Assembly (NCBI GenBank): GCA_902768805.1
Contig: CACXMX010000003.1
Coordinates: forward strand, 1-53,033
Length of the DNA: 53,033 nucleotides
Source of the DNA: Oscillospiraceae bacterium
Lineage (GTDB): Bacteria > Bacillota > Clostridia > Oscillospirales > Oscillospiraceae
Direction: 5' to 3'
Position numbers and translations under genes: made by a program. A model generated the notes under the pieces. That model was given only the letters and a program-made list of their open reading frames with translations, had not been told where the DNA came from and searched no databases. Below are positions 8,020-16,665 of the stretch, in pieces. How positions within the stretch are numbered: the stretch's first letter is position 1; each line of letters begins with the position of its first letter.

Positions 8020-8826
8020 TCAGCCCAGCTCGTAAGCGATGATCGCGGCAAGCTCCACGGAGCGGTAGAAGCCGTTCACCAGCTGATCCTGCGCGTCTTC
8101 GGCGGCAGCCTCGCGATCGGCAAAATCCTTTACGATCCCCTGGATGGAGGAGAGATATTCCCCGGCCGGATCCAGCTCAAACGCTACGGCCGTCAGCAGC
8201 TGGACCAGGCGATAGGCGCCGTTGACCTGCTTCTGACGGTAGGTCTGCGCGGCTTCGTCCATAGCCCGGCTTTGCGCCAGAGCATTGTTGACCTGCTCGA
8301 TGTGGTTATCCGTTTTGGCGTTTATATACCCGATGACAGCCAGCAATTCAACGCAGCGGTACAGTCCGTTCACGATCTGCTCATCCGTGGTTTCCGCTTC
8401 TTCCTCGGCAGAATCCCGGTGCTCCATTACCTCTCTGGCGGTGTCCAGGTATTCTCCTTCGCTGTCCATGAGCTGTGCGAGGACATACAGCAACTCCGTA
8501 GAACGGTACAGCCCGTTTACGATCTGATGGCCGGCGGTTTCGCAGCTGTCGTCCGTGGCGTACAGATTGTCCCGGATCCCGGAGATCAGTTCCAGGTTCG
8601 CGTCGGAATCCGTGCTCTCCGCAGCGATCAGCGCCAGAAGCTCCGTCAGGCGGTAGGCCGCATTGGCCTGCTGCTGAACGGTCGTTTCACAGCTCTCGTC
8701 ATTGGCGCGGCTTCGGTCCAGTATGTCCTGTACCGTATCGGTTTGAGCATTCCCGGCCGCAAGCGCCGGGGCAGAGCAGGAGAACAGAAGAGTCAGACAG
8801 AGCGCGAAGCAAAGCAGTTTTTTCAT
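8020..8826 (-). CDS. Secreted protein of five 49-residue helical repeats, unknown function
   Basis: A 268-residue protein with a Sec signal peptide (hydrophobic core LLCFALCLTLLF, AxA-type site near ALAAG). I do not recognise the family. The mature part is five tandem units with an exact 49-residue period: the tyrosine of the core VNGxYR falls at residues 58, 107, 156, 205 and 254. Each unit has the core VNGxYR(S/L)xELLxxI, then an acidic linker and a second helix rich in E, D, A and R. The first unit has the variant core ANAAYR. The composition predicts an all-helical array. The start at 8826 has AAAGGGA at a good distance; an in-frame ATG at 8841 overlaps that site. It is 60 bases downstream of rhaD and may share its transcript. 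It could be a surface or binding protein. Confidence 0.75.
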   Translation of the reverse strand: MKKLLCFALCLTLLFSCSAPALAAGNAQTDTVQDILDRSRANDESCETTVQQQANAAYRLTELLALIAAESTDSDANLELISGIRDNLYATDDSCETAGHQIVNGLYRSTELLYVLAQLMDSEGEYLDTAREVMEHRDSAEEEAETTDEQIVNGLYRCVELLAVIGYINAKTDNHIEQVNNALAQSRAMDEAAQTYRQKQVNGAYRLVQLLTAVAFELDPAGEYLSSIQGIVKDFADREAAAEDAQDQLVNGFYRSVELAAIIAYELG

Positions 8827-8885
8827 TGTTTTCCCTTTCATTCGTTTTTATTTGGCCCGCCCCTGCTTCGGGACGCTTGCCTCTG

Positions 8886-9725
8886 TTATGGATTCTGTCC
8901 GGGTTTGTCCCGGAGAAAGCGTTCGGGGAGATCCACGCCGCATTCCTCGGACAGCCGGCGCAGCTGTTCGGGCGCAACGGTCTGCTTTTTTCCGCCCGGA
9001 ACGGCCAGCACCTTCATCAGGATCTCGGCGCTTTTTTCCACGGTGTGCATCAGACCGAATGCAGCGTCGGGGTCCTCGCCGGCGCAGAATACGCCGTGAT
9101 GCGCCCAGACCACGATATTGTACCGCTTCATGAGATCACCGGTGGCCTCGGCGATGGCGCGCCCGCCCGGTACCATCCAGGGAGCCACGCCCACGCCCTC
9201 GGGGAACACCAGCGGGCACTCGGGGAACATTTCCCAAAGCTCGCGGGTGAACACCTCGTCGCTCAGCGGCAGGACGAAGGTGAGGGCGATGATGTTTGAA
9301 GGATGCGCGTGATAGACGACCCGGCGCGGCTCGCCCGGGAGCGAGGCCTTTACGGCGTGGGTCAGCAGATGCGTGGGCAGCTCGCTGGTGGGCCGTCCGC
9401 CGTGGGCAAAGCCCCACAGGATCCGGTAGTTCTCGCCCCTGCCGTCCAGCCCGATCAGGCCGAAGGTATCCTCCGGCTTCACGGCCGCGTCGCGGAAATA
9501 CCGTCCCGTCCCCGTGACCGCGAAGGCGGCGCCGGCCAGCTCCGGAACGGAAAAGCCCAGCGGTACCCACGCGCCGGGGCGCAGTTCTTCCTCAGCGGAG
9601 CGGAGCTCCTCTTCGGTGAGGCGAAAGCTCAGATTTCCCCCGTTGCGCTCATGCCAGCCCATACGCCAGCCGTCGTCGGCCAGCCGCACAAGGCTGCGGA
9701 AAAACCCGGCATCCGTTACTTTCAT
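8886..9725 (-). CDS. rhaD: Rhamnulose-1-phosphate aldolase
   Basis: A 279-residue class II aldolase that splits L-rhamnulose 1-phosphate into dihydroxyacetone phosphate and L-lactaldehyde. The E. coli enzyme has 274 residues and a zinc site of E117, H141, H143 and H212; the equivalents here are E115 (SELPTH), H139 and H141 (VVYHAHPSN) and H210 (VVWAHHG). The N terminus (DGWRMGWHERNGGNLSFRL) is also typical. The start overlaps the stop of the upstream glycosidase by 4 bases (ATGA), so the two are translationally coupled. The pairing suggests the glycosidase releases rhamnose or a deoxy sugar that this enzyme helps degrade. No RhaA or RhaB is encoded nearby. Confidence 0.92.
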   Translation of the reverse strand: MKVTDAGFFRSLVRLADDGWRMGWHERNGGNLSFRLTEEELRSAEEELRPGAWVPLGFSVPELAGAAFAVTGTGRYFRDAAVKPEDTFGLIGLDGRGENYRILWGFAHGGRPTSELPTHLLTHAVKASLPGEPRRVVYHAHPSNIIALTFVLPLSDEVFTRELWEMFPECPLVFPEGVGVAPWMVPGGRAIAEATGDLMKRYNIVVWAHHGVFCAGEDPDAAFGLMHTVEKSAEILMKVLAVPGGKKQTVAPEQLRRLSEECGVDLPERFLRDKPGQNP

Positions 9726-12172
9726 GCGCGGTCACCCTGACTTATGTCAACCGAATGCCCGGACGTCAGCATGCGGGCCATGCGGCTGACGCGCGTGGCG
9801 TTTACCCGCAGCTGCCGGCGCTTGAGCGTTCCGTTCTTCAGTCCGCGCAGCATAGCCCTAAAGTCGCTCTGGGAGCCGGGCATGGTCAGGTCGTTTCCTG
9901 CCGCGGCGATTTTCGCGGCGTCGGGGGCGGCATAGCGGTTGCCTTTGCCGGACATCACGCCCACGATCCAGTCCGTCATGACCACGCCGTCGAAGCCGAA
10001 CTCGGCGCGAAGAATATTCTCGATCAGATCCCGCCGCTCGGAGGTATGCACGCCGTTGATCAGGTTGTAGGAGGTCATCACCGCGCGCGGCCTGCTTTCC
10101 CGAACGGCGATCTCAAAGCCGCGCAGATAGATCTCGCGAAGAGCGCGCTCGCTGACCCGGCTGTTGGAATTGTACCTGTTGGTCTCCTGGCTGTTGGCGG
10201 CGAAGTGCTTGAGCGTCGTGCCGCGGCCGGGATGGCGCTGCACGCCCCGGGTGATCGCGGCGGCGAATTTGCCGGAGATCAGAGGATCCTCCGAGAAATA
10301 CTCAAAGTTTCTTCCGCATCGGATATCCCTGTGGATGTTCAGCGCCGGGGCCAGCCACAGGTGCACGCCGAAGCGCTCCATTTCGTCGCCCACCACGTCG
10401 CCGCAGCTCTCCGCAAGCTCCGTGTTCCAGCTCTGGGCCAGAGCGGTGCCGATGGGCAGAGCGGTGCAGTACTGCTCGTATACCGGGCCTTTGGGCTTCC
10501 CGCTGCCGGAAAACAGCTTCATCATTTTCACAAACGGCGCGGGCATCAGTTCCGCCATGGTCTCGGGAAGAGAGCCGCCTACGGAATGCGTCCCCTTTTT
10601 ATCCACCGTGTACTGCCTGCTCAGACGCAGCCCGGCGGGCCCGTCGGCCATTACAAGAGCGGGTATCCCCCTGTCCGCGAGCAGTCCGCAGGTCTCTCCC
10701 GCGGCGCCGGCCACACTTTTGGAGGCATCGCCGATCACGCTCAGCGGGCCCTTTTTCGGGTCGAAGGAGCCGATGTTCAGAAGACAGAGCTCTTCGTCGC
10801 TCAGATCCTCTATCTGGGGATCGACGTCGTAGGGCGCGGAATAGACGACGGTCTCGGTACGGATCGCGGAGGCGCTCACTTCCAGAACGGGAAGATCCGC
10901 AGGGAGCCCGACAGCCCGGGCGGCCGGCTTTCGGTCCTCAAAGCCCGGCATGCCCAGACAGCCGGCACACTGCCTGGCGATCACCTCGCCGCTCAGGCGC
11001 AGCACCGCCGCGGGGCGGGCATCGGCGGAAGAGGCGCCCAGGCGAAGGACATAATCGCCCGGCTCCAGGATCCACGCGGATCGTTTGGTATCGTACGAGG
11101 CCAGATCCCGCATGTCAAAGCTCAGGGTCAGCTCCTCCGTGCCGCCGGGGGGCAGTTCTCTGCTCTTGGCAAAGGCGGCCAGCGCCTGAAAAGGCTTGTC
11201 CAGCTTTCCCCATGGGGCGGAGACATACAGCTGCGCCGTCTCTTTGCCGGGACGGCTGCCGGTGTTGTTCACCCGCGCGCGGACGGTGACGCGGCCGCGG
11301 TCCTCGCGGGCCTCCTCGGCGGAAAGAGTAAAGGAGGTATAGCCCAGCCCGAAGCCGAAGGGGAACAGCGGCGTTTTGCCGACGCTGTCGAAATACCGGT
11401 AGCCCACATAGACGCCCTCTTCGTAGCGGGTGTCGTCCTTTTCTCCGAAGGTGCCGACCTTCGGGTAATCCGTCCACGCGGCCCAGGTGGCCGTCAGCTT
11501 GCCGGAGGGATAGCTCTTGCCCAGGATCAGATCGGCCAGAATGTTTCCGGTCTCCGCGCCGAGCTGGCTGAGAAGCAGGATGTTCCGCACCTCCGCCAGC
11601 GGGGTCAGATCGATCACGCCGCCGACGTTCAGCACCAGAAGAAAGCGCTCATACTCGCGGTTCAGACGCAGGATGTCACGCTTTTCCGTCTCGGTGAGCA
11701 GTATGTCGCCCGGGACCGGCCTGCGGTCGGAGCCCTCGCCGGAGATCCGGGAGAGAACATACACGGCGGCCTCGCCCGTCCCGTTCAGGGGGATGGAGTG
11801 CTCCGGCTCGGGCATCACGGCGCCCATGCTTTCCAGAACAGCGAGGGTGTGATGCTCCTTCGCCTGCTTTTTCAGCCCGTCTACGAATTCCGCGCGGGCT
11901 TTCGCGTAGGTCTCGTCGTAGGCGTCCAGCCAGTCTCCGCCCGTCAGAGTGAAGCCGGCGTCCTTCAGGCCCTGCTCCGCGGTGACGAACGACCGGGAGT
12001 TGACCTCGCCGGAACCCGTGCCGCCCTTGACGGTGCGCCGGGCGCCGCAGCCGTACAGCGCCAGCTCGCAGGGAGAGGAGAGGGGAAAGGCTCCGTCTGA
12101 CCTGAGAAGCACGGAGCACTCCGCTCCGTAACGCCTCATCAGGGCATTGTGTTCTCTTTCGTAATCGTTCAC
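9722..12172 (-). CDS. Glycoside hydrolase family 3, circularly permuted
   Basis: An 816-residue cytoplasmic glycosidase with no signal peptide. The domain order is inverted relative to classical GH3 beta-glucosidases: the C-domain sandwich comes first (residues about 15-270, with LTATWAAWTDYP and YEEGVYVGYRYFDSVGKTPLFPFGFGLGYTSF), then the fibronectin-like domain (about 280-400), and the catalytic TIM barrel last (about 460-800). The barrel shows MADGPAGLRL, APALNIHRDIRCGRNFEYF, TLKHFAANSQETNR and GVVMTDW, where D734 is the expected nucleophile. The start is GTG 12172, preceded by AAGGAG. The gene is translationally coupled to rhaD. Activity could be beta-glucosidase, beta-xylosidase or alpha-rhamnose-linked; sequence alone does not decide. 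Confidence 0.9.
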   Translation of the reverse strand: MNDYEREHNALMRRYGAECSVLLRSDGAFPLSSPCELALYGCGARRTVKGGTGSGEVNSRSFVTAEQGLKDAGFTLTGGDWLDAYDETYAKARAEFVDGLKKQAKEHHTLAVLESMGAVMPEPEHSIPLNGTGEAAVYVLSRISGEGSDRRPVPGDILLTETEKRDILRLNREYERFLLVLNVGGVIDLTPLAEVRNILLLSQLGAETGNILADLILGKSYPSGKLTATWAAWTDYPKVGTFGEKDDTRYEEGVYVGYRYFDSVGKTPLFPFGFGLGYTSFTLSAEEAREDRGRVTVRARVNNTGSRPGKETAQLYVSAPWGKLDKPFQALAAFAKSRELPPGGTEELTLSFDMRDLASYDTKRSAWILEPGDYVLRLGASSADARPAAVLRLSGEVIARQCAGCLGMPGFEDRKPAARAVGLPADLPVLEVSASAIRTETVVYSAPYDVDPQIEDLSDEELCLLNIGSFDPKKGPLSVIGDASKSVAGAAGETCGLLADRGIPALVMADGPAGLRLSRQYTVDKKGTHSVGGSLPETMAELMPAPFVKMMKLFSGSGKPKGPVYEQYCTALPIGTALAQSWNTELAESCGDVVGDEMERFGVHLWLAPALNIHRDIRCGRNFEYFSEDPLISGKFAAAITRGVQRHPGRGTTLKHFAANSQETNRYNSNSRVSERALREIYLRGFEIAVRESRPRAVMTSYNLINGVHTSERRDLIENILRAEFGFDGVVMTDWIVGVMSGKGNRYAAPDAAKIAAAGNDLTMPGSQSDFRAMLRGLKNGTLKRRQLRVNATRVSRMARMLTSGHSVDISQGDRA

Positions 12173-12208
12173 GGGTTACGTCTCCTTCGACCGGATTTTT
12201 CTATGAAA

Positions 12209-12238
12209 AATATAGCACACTTTCGGGACATCTGGCAA
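12209..12238 (-). promoter_or_regulatory. Promoter of the glycosidase-rhaD operon
   Basis: Minus strand: TTGCCA (12238-12233), an 18-bp spacer and an extended -10, TGC-TATATT (12214-12209). It lies about 40 bases upstream of the GTG start at 12172. Confidence 0.5.
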
Positions 12239-12243
12239 CAAAG

Positions 12244-12277
12244 AAAGACCGGATCCCGTGCGGAAGATCCGGCCTTT
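12244..12277 (-). terminator. Hairpin at the end of the ABC importer operon
   Basis: A 12-bp stem with one A-C mismatch (12244-12255 with 12266-12277) is followed on the minus strand by CTTTCTTTG. It lies between the methyltransferase stop and the glycosidase promoter, so it should separate the two transcripts. Confidence 0.55.
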
Positions 12278-12346
12278 CGAATGCAGAAAGGAACTGTATG
12301 AGCGTATGCGAAAGTGATGACTCGCCCGCGGGCGGAAATAACCCGG

Positions 12347-13081
12347 TTACTTTCGCGCCGTGATCCGAAACAGCGGCGCGTCGGACAGATCGCGGTCACG
12401 AAGGATGCGCCTGCCGGCAGAGGGATCCGCGGAGCAAAGAGCGAAGCCGGCCCTGTACAGCAGTTCTATGTCCCACGCGGGCCGGACATGTCCGGCCGCG
12501 GGCATGGAGAGAGTTATTTCCGCGTTTTCGCGCGACAGTTCGGGGGTGATGCCTATGTGACCGTAGACCCCGGAGGACGTGGTGTGGGATTCCTTCTGAT
12601 TCCGATTGCGCACGTTTTGGGCGTAATCCGCGTCGAAATTCAGCAGTACGCCGCCCGGCCGCAGTACGCGGAACCATTCCGCGTAAGCGGTCTCGGGGGA
12701 GGGGAGAGTCCAGGTGAGATTGCGCGTGACCACCGCGTCGAAGCACCCGTCGGGAAACTCGAGGGCCTGCGCGTCCATCAGCGCGAACACGGGAGAGACA
12801 CCGTACTGCGCAGCTGTCTCCCGCGCCTCCCGGATCATGGCGGGAGTCAGGTCCACACCGGTCACGCAGTGACCCTCGCGGGAGAGAAGAATGGCAAAAT
12901 AACCGGTACCGGTGCCGACGTCCAGGATATCCAGAGGTCCCGCGGGCAGCTCGGCGCGGAACTCTTCCAGCCATCGGCCGCTGATCGCGTCGTTCAGTTC
13001 ATTTTTCCGCACGGTGCCGAAATCGCGGGCGCGGGCGGTCCAGTAGTTTTCTACGCGAAGGGATCTCGGATCGGTACTCAT
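12347..13081 (-). CDS. Class I SAM-dependent methyltransferase (importer-linked, copy 1)
   Basis: A 244-residue methyltransferase of the Methyltransf_11/UbiE-like group. Motif I is ILDVGTGTGYFA, followed by VTGVDLTPAMI, then the post-I acidic loop (MDAQALEFPDGCFDAVVTRNLTW) and LRPGGVLLNFDADY. The start at 13081 has GGAGG six bases upstream, and the ATG overlaps the stop of the preceding ATPase gene by 4 bases. It is therefore the last gene of the importer operon. It is paralogous to the methyltransferases at 18290-19048 and 19542-20312: all share a T/S-R-N-L/V-T motif after the acidic loop and an aspartate-rich D-A-N/D-W/Y strand. The methyl acceptor is unknown; a chelator or small metabolite handled by the importer is an inference from context. 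Confidence 0.88.
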   Translation of the reverse strand: MSTDPRSLRVENYWTARARDFGTVRKNELNDAISGRWLEEFRAELPAGPLDILDVGTGTGYFAILLSREGHCVTGVDLTPAMIREARETAAQYGVSPVFALMDAQALEFPDGCFDAVVTRNLTWTLPSPETAYAEWFRVLRPGGVLLNFDADYAQNVRNRNQKESHTTSSGVYGHIGITPELSRENAEITLSMPAAGHVRPAWDIELLYRAGFALCSADPSAGRRILRDRDLSDAPLFRITARK

Positions 13082-13827
13082 GTGCGGACCTCCAGAACGG
13101 ATGAGATAAGCTTTTTGGTATATTCCTCGCGGGGACTGCCGATAACGGCCTCCGCGGTGCCCTCCTCCACGACCCTGCCCCGGTACATCACCATGACCCG
13201 GTCGCATATGCTGCGCACCACGGCCACGTCGTGGGATACGAAAATCACGGACATGTTCTTCTGCCGGTGCAGGGAATCGAGAAGCTTCAGGATCTGAGCC
13301 TGGGAGGAAACGTCCAGCGCGCTGGTGATCTCATCACACAGCAGGATGCGCGGCTGCACGGCCATGGCACGGGCAATGGCAAAGCGCTGGCACTGGCCGC
13401 CGCTCAGATCGCACGGATATCGCTCCGCCAGCTCCGGCGTGAGCTGCACGAGCGAACAAAGCGTCTGCCAGTCGGGCTCAATGCCGGGACCGACCAGGTT
13501 CCGCGCCGTTTCACGGATCGAATCCGCGATTTTTCTCCGCGGGTGGAAGGAGCCCACGGCGTCCTGAAAGATCATCTGGATCTCGCGATAGTTTTCCTTT
13601 GTGCGCTTCGCGGGAAGAGGCTTCCCGGCCAGAAGAAGCTCGCCGGAATCCGGGGTTTCCAGCCCGCTGATCTGCCGAAGCAGCGTGCTTTTGCCGCTTC
13701 CGCTCTCGCCGACGATGCCGAGGACCTCCCCCTCCCGGAGAGAAAAGCTCACATCGATGAGCGCGTCTACGCTCACGTCCCGGCGGCGGTAGCGTTTGCA
13801 TATATTCTTTCCTTCCAGTATGGTCAT
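13078..13827 (-). CDS. ABC importer ATPase (OppF/DppF/NikE type)
   Basis: A 249-residue ATP-binding subunit of a peptide/nickel importer. Walker A is GESGSGKST, the Q-loop segment is IQMIFQDAVGSFHPRR, the signature is LSGGQCQRFAIARA and Walker B is ILLCDEITSALD, followed by a SHD H-loop. The Walker B proline common in this family (DEPTSALD) is replaced by isoleucine. The start at 13827 has GGAGGG upstream and overlaps the upstream ATPase stop by 4 bases. It lacks the C-terminal cysteine-rich oligopeptide extension of its partner. It should form a heterodimer with the 13824-14786 product on the inner face of the membrane. Confidence 0.93.
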   Translation of the reverse strand: MTILEGKNICKRYRRRDVSVDALIDVSFSLREGEVLGIVGESGSGKSTLLRQISGLETPDSGELLLAGKPLPAKRTKENYREIQMIFQDAVGSFHPRRKIADSIRETARNLVGPGIEPDWQTLCSLVQLTPELAERYPCDLSGGQCQRFAIARAMAVQPRILLCDEITSALDVSSQAQILKLLDSLHRQKNMSVIFVSHDVAVVRSICDRVMVMYRGRVVEEGTAEAVIGSPREEYTKKLISSVLEVRT

Positions 13828-14786
13828 GACGCGCCCTCCGAACCGCAGCTGCAGGCGGTGAGATGCCCACCGCCGATGTTGGTGAGCGAATAGCGCTTTT
13901 CGGCGCATCCGGCCCTTCGGACAGGGCAGCGCGGCGCGAATTCGCAGCCGGCCCCGGAAGGACCGCTCAGCGGCGGAGCCCCGTCCAGACCGGTGGGCAG
14001 CCGGCCGTCCAGAGTGGGGATCGCCGCGATCAGAGCCCGGGTATAGGCGTGCCTGGGCTCACTCAGCACCTGCGCCGGAGTCCCCAGCTCCACCAGACGG
14101 CCGGCATACATCACGCCGATCCGGTCAGCCAAAAACTGCGCCAATGCCAGATTGTGCGTCACCACGACCTGCGCCATGCCGGACACGTCCCGAAGCCGCA
14201 GCAGCTCTTTGGCAACCTGCAGCTGGATCGTCGCGTCCAGAGCGCTGGTGGGCTCGTCGGCCAGCAGGATCTCCTGCTCCAGCAACAGGGCAAGAGAGAG
14301 CGCGATACGCTGATTCATACCGCCGCTCATTTCGTACGGACAGCTGTCCAATATACGCCGCGTATCGCTGAGGCCCATTTTTCCGAAAGCCTCGGCGACC
14401 ATGGTCTCAAAGGCCGGCCTGTCGTATTTCCCGTGGCTTTTGAGTGTCTCGATGAACTGCTTCCGGTAGGTCCGTATGGGGTTGAAGGAGGCGCCGGGGC
14501 TCTGAGAGACGAGGCCGATCTTCTCCGTGCAGAGGAGCCGCCGTTCTTTTTCCGGAAGCGGAAGAAGGCTCTGCCCGTCCAGCACGAGCTCTCCGGAGAG
14601 AACCTGCAGGCCGGGCGCGGTGCCCATCACAGCTTTGAGCAGAGTGCTTTTGCCGCATCCGCTCTCGCCAACCAGGCACAGGATCTCTCCGGAGGCCAGC
14701 GTAAAGGAAGCGTCCGCCACCATCGCGCCTTCACCGTATCCGGCGGTGATATTGTTTACGATCAGAATGCTCCCGGCATCGCTCAT
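13824..14786 (-). CDS. ABC importer ATPase (OppD/DppD/NikD type)
   Basis: A 320-residue ATP-binding subunit. Walker A is GESGCGKST, the signature is MSGGMNQRIALSLALLL, Walker B is ILLADEPTSALD, and the H-loop is VVVTHN. The C terminus carries the oligopeptide-transporter extension with cysteines (GCEFAPRCPVRRAGC and TACSC), a region that binds an iron-sulfur cluster in studied dipeptide importers. The ATG at 14786 follows GGAGGTATCAAA and overlaps the permease stop by 4 bases. It acts with the other four importer subunits. Confidence 0.93.
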   Translation of the reverse strand: MSDAGSILIVNNITAGYGEGAMVADASFTLASGEILCLVGESGCGKSTLLKAVMGTAPGLQVLSGELVLDGQSLLPLPEKERRLLCTEKIGLVSQSPGASFNPIRTYRKQFIETLKSHGKYDRPAFETMVAEAFGKMGLSDTRRILDSCPYEMSGGMNQRIALSLALLLEQEILLADEPTSALDATIQLQVAKELLRLRDVSGMAQVVVTHNLALAQFLADRIGVMYAGRLVELGTPAQVLSEPRHAYTRALIAAIPTLDGRLPTGLDGAPPLSGPSGAGCEFAPRCPVRRAGCAEKRYSLTNIGGGHLTACSCGSEGAS

Positions 14787-15613
14787 TTTGATACCTCCAC
14801 ATCCAGAACATCGCGCACACAGTCCCCGAGGTAGTTGAAGATCATTACGGTAAGGATCGTTGCTGCGGCGGGAGCCAGCACCGCCCATGGGGCCAGTTGG
14901 ATATACGCGCGGGAAGCGCTGATCATGCTGCCCCATTCGGCCTGAGGTTCCTGAACGCCGATCCCGAGGAAAGAGAGTCCGGCGATGCCGATCATCATTG
15001 AGCCGATCTGGGTGGAGGCATTTACTGCCAGTGGGCCGAGCATGTTGGGGAGAAGGGTTTTGAACATAATGGAACCGTCGCTGCAGCCGGAGAGCCGCGC
15101 TGCGCTGACGTAGGCCTCTTCCTTCAGCGAAAGCACCTTGGCCCGGGCGAGCCGGGCGTAGCCGGTCCACCCGGCGATGCCCATGGCCAGCATGGCGTTG
15201 AACATACCGCCGCCGAGGATACCGGCCACGGCTATGGCGAGGACCATCTGCGGGAAGGCCAGCAGCACATCGGCCAGCCGCATGATCACGGAATCAACGG
15301 CGCCGCCGTAGTATCCGGCCAGCATGCCCAGCATGGATCCGACCAGAAATGTGACCGCCACCAGCGTGACCGAAGCAAAAATCGAAGTGCGCGCTCCCAT
15401 CAGTACACGCGAGCAGATGCACCGGCCGTAACGGTCCGTTCCGAAGGGATATTCGGCGCAGGGGGCTTTATTCATATGGAGCGGACTGGTGGCGTCGGGG
15501 TCGTTGGGCGTCAGGAACGGCGCGAAAACACTGAACAGCACCAGGATCCCCGCCAGAATAAGAAACACGGTCAGGCGTGTCTTTGCCCGTTTTCGGGCCG
15601 CGGTTTTTGTCAT
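14783..15613 (-). CDS. ABC importer permease (OppC/DppC/NikC type)
   Basis: A 276-residue inner-membrane permease with an N-terminal helix (LTVFLILAGILVLFSVFAPF) and the DPD-x-TSPLHMNKAPCAEYPFGTDRYGRCI periplasmic region typical of the subfamily. The ATPase-contacting EAA loop reads EEAYVSAARLSGCSDGSIMF. The TGAGGTG ribosome site lies eight bases before the ATG. It starts 9 bases after the upstream permease and overlaps the following ATPase by 4 bases. Confidence 0.93.
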   Translation of the reverse strand: MTKTAARKRAKTRLTVFLILAGILVLFSVFAPFLTPNDPDATSPLHMNKAPCAEYPFGTDRYGRCICSRVLMGARTSIFASVTLVAVTFLVGSMLGMLAGYYGGAVDSVIMRLADVLLAFPQMVLAIAVAGILGGGMFNAMLAMGIAGWTGYARLARAKVLSLKEEAYVSAARLSGCSDGSIMFKTLLPNMLGPLAVNASTQIGSMMIGIAGLSFLGIGVQEPQAEWGSMISASRAYIQLAPWAVLAPAAATILTVMIFNYLGDCVRDVLDVEVSK

Positions 15614-15622
15614 GCCTTCACC

Positions 15623-16552
15623 TCATTCCGGCCGGACTCTCGGATCGATCCAGTGATACGCGATGTCTGTGAGCAGATTCACAAGAACGTAAACCACGGC
15701 GGTAAACAGAACAAAGCCCTGTATTACCGGGTAATCGCGGTTGGTGATCGCGTCCATGGCGAGCTTGCCGAGTCCGGGCCATCGAAAGATGGTTTCAATG
15801 ACCACGCTTCCGCCGAAAAGCGTACCGATTTGCAGTCCCACAACGGTGAGTATCGTGATCGAGGCGTTGTGCAGTATGTTGCGGAACAGGATGTACCGGC
15901 TCTTAACGCCGCGGGAGACTGCTCCGCTGACGTAGCTCTGGCCTATCTGCTCGAGTATCTCTGCCCTGAACTGCCGCAGGAAACGCCCGATCATCGGGAT
16001 CGACAGCGCCAGCGACGGCAGCAGAAGGCCTTTGAAGCTCCGATCCGCCACCACCGGAAGCAGACGGGCTTTGACGCACAGCCAGTACATCAGCAGCACC
16101 GAGATCAGAAAGTTCGGCAGGGAGTTGGCGATAAAACTGAAAAAACGGATGACATGGTCCGCAAGAGAATCCTTTTTTATGGCGGTGAGGATCGCCAGAG
16201 GCAGAGAGATCAGCAGGCAGATCAGCATCGACCCCAAAGCCAGCTGAACCGTATAGCCCAATGCTTTGCGGATTTTTCCCGACACGCTCATTCCGTCCTT
16301 GTAGGATTCCCCCAGATCGCCGCGCAGGACTTTCAGCGCCCAGTCGCCGTACTGCGCGAGAAACGGGCGGTCGAGACCCATGTCGGCGCGGACTTTTTCC
16401 AGTACCTCTTCAGAGACGGCGATGCCCTGCGCGTTGAGCTTTTTCGTTGCCGCGTCGCCGGGAGCCAGATACATCAGCAGAAAGGTGAGAAAGCTCAGCG
16501 CGATCAGGATCCCCACCAGATGCAGCATCCGTTTGGCGATATACTTTCCCAT
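15623..16552 (-). CDS. ABC importer permease (OppB/DppB/NikB type)
   Basis: A 309-residue permease. It begins MGKYIAKRMLHLVGILIALS and shows LMYLAPGD, the long extracytoplasmic loop with MGLDRPFLAQYGDWALKVLRGDLG, and the conserved C-terminal FRWPGLGKLAMDAITNRDYPVIQG. The start at 16552 is preceded by GGTGG; upstream in-frame ATG codons lack a site. It is separated from the binding-protein gene by 113 bases that hold a 30-bp perfect palindrome. Confidence 0.93.
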   Translation of the reverse strand: MGKYIAKRMLHLVGILIALSFLTFLLMYLAPGDAATKKLNAQGIAVSEEVLEKVRADMGLDRPFLAQYGDWALKVLRGDLGESYKDGMSVSGKIRKALGYTVQLALGSMLICLLISLPLAILTAIKKDSLADHVIRFFSFIANSLPNFLISVLLMYWLCVKARLLPVVADRSFKGLLLPSLALSIPMIGRFLRQFRAEILEQIGQSYVSGAVSRGVKSRYILFRNILHNASITILTVVGLQIGTLFGGSVVIETIFRWPGLGKLAMDAITNRDYPVIQGFVLFTAVVYVLVNLLTDIAYHWIDPRVRPE

Positions 16553-16611
16553 AAGTCCACCACACATTCTCAAAGGATCATATGACAGGAGATCAGTCGT
16601 AAATGCGTCAC

Positions 16612-16641
16612 GGATGGAGCCGGCCGCGGCCGGCTCCATCC
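16612..16641 (-). other. Perfect 30-bp intercistronic palindrome
   Basis: GGATGGAGCCGGCCG (16612-16626) is followed with no loop by its exact complement (16627-16641). It lies between the binding-protein stop and the first permease start. No T-run follows on the minus strand, so it more likely protects the upstream message end or attenuates than fully terminates. This would raise binding-protein output over permease output. Confidence 0.6.
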
Positions 16642-16665
16642 GGATCGTTTTGTTTGCTGCGCAGC

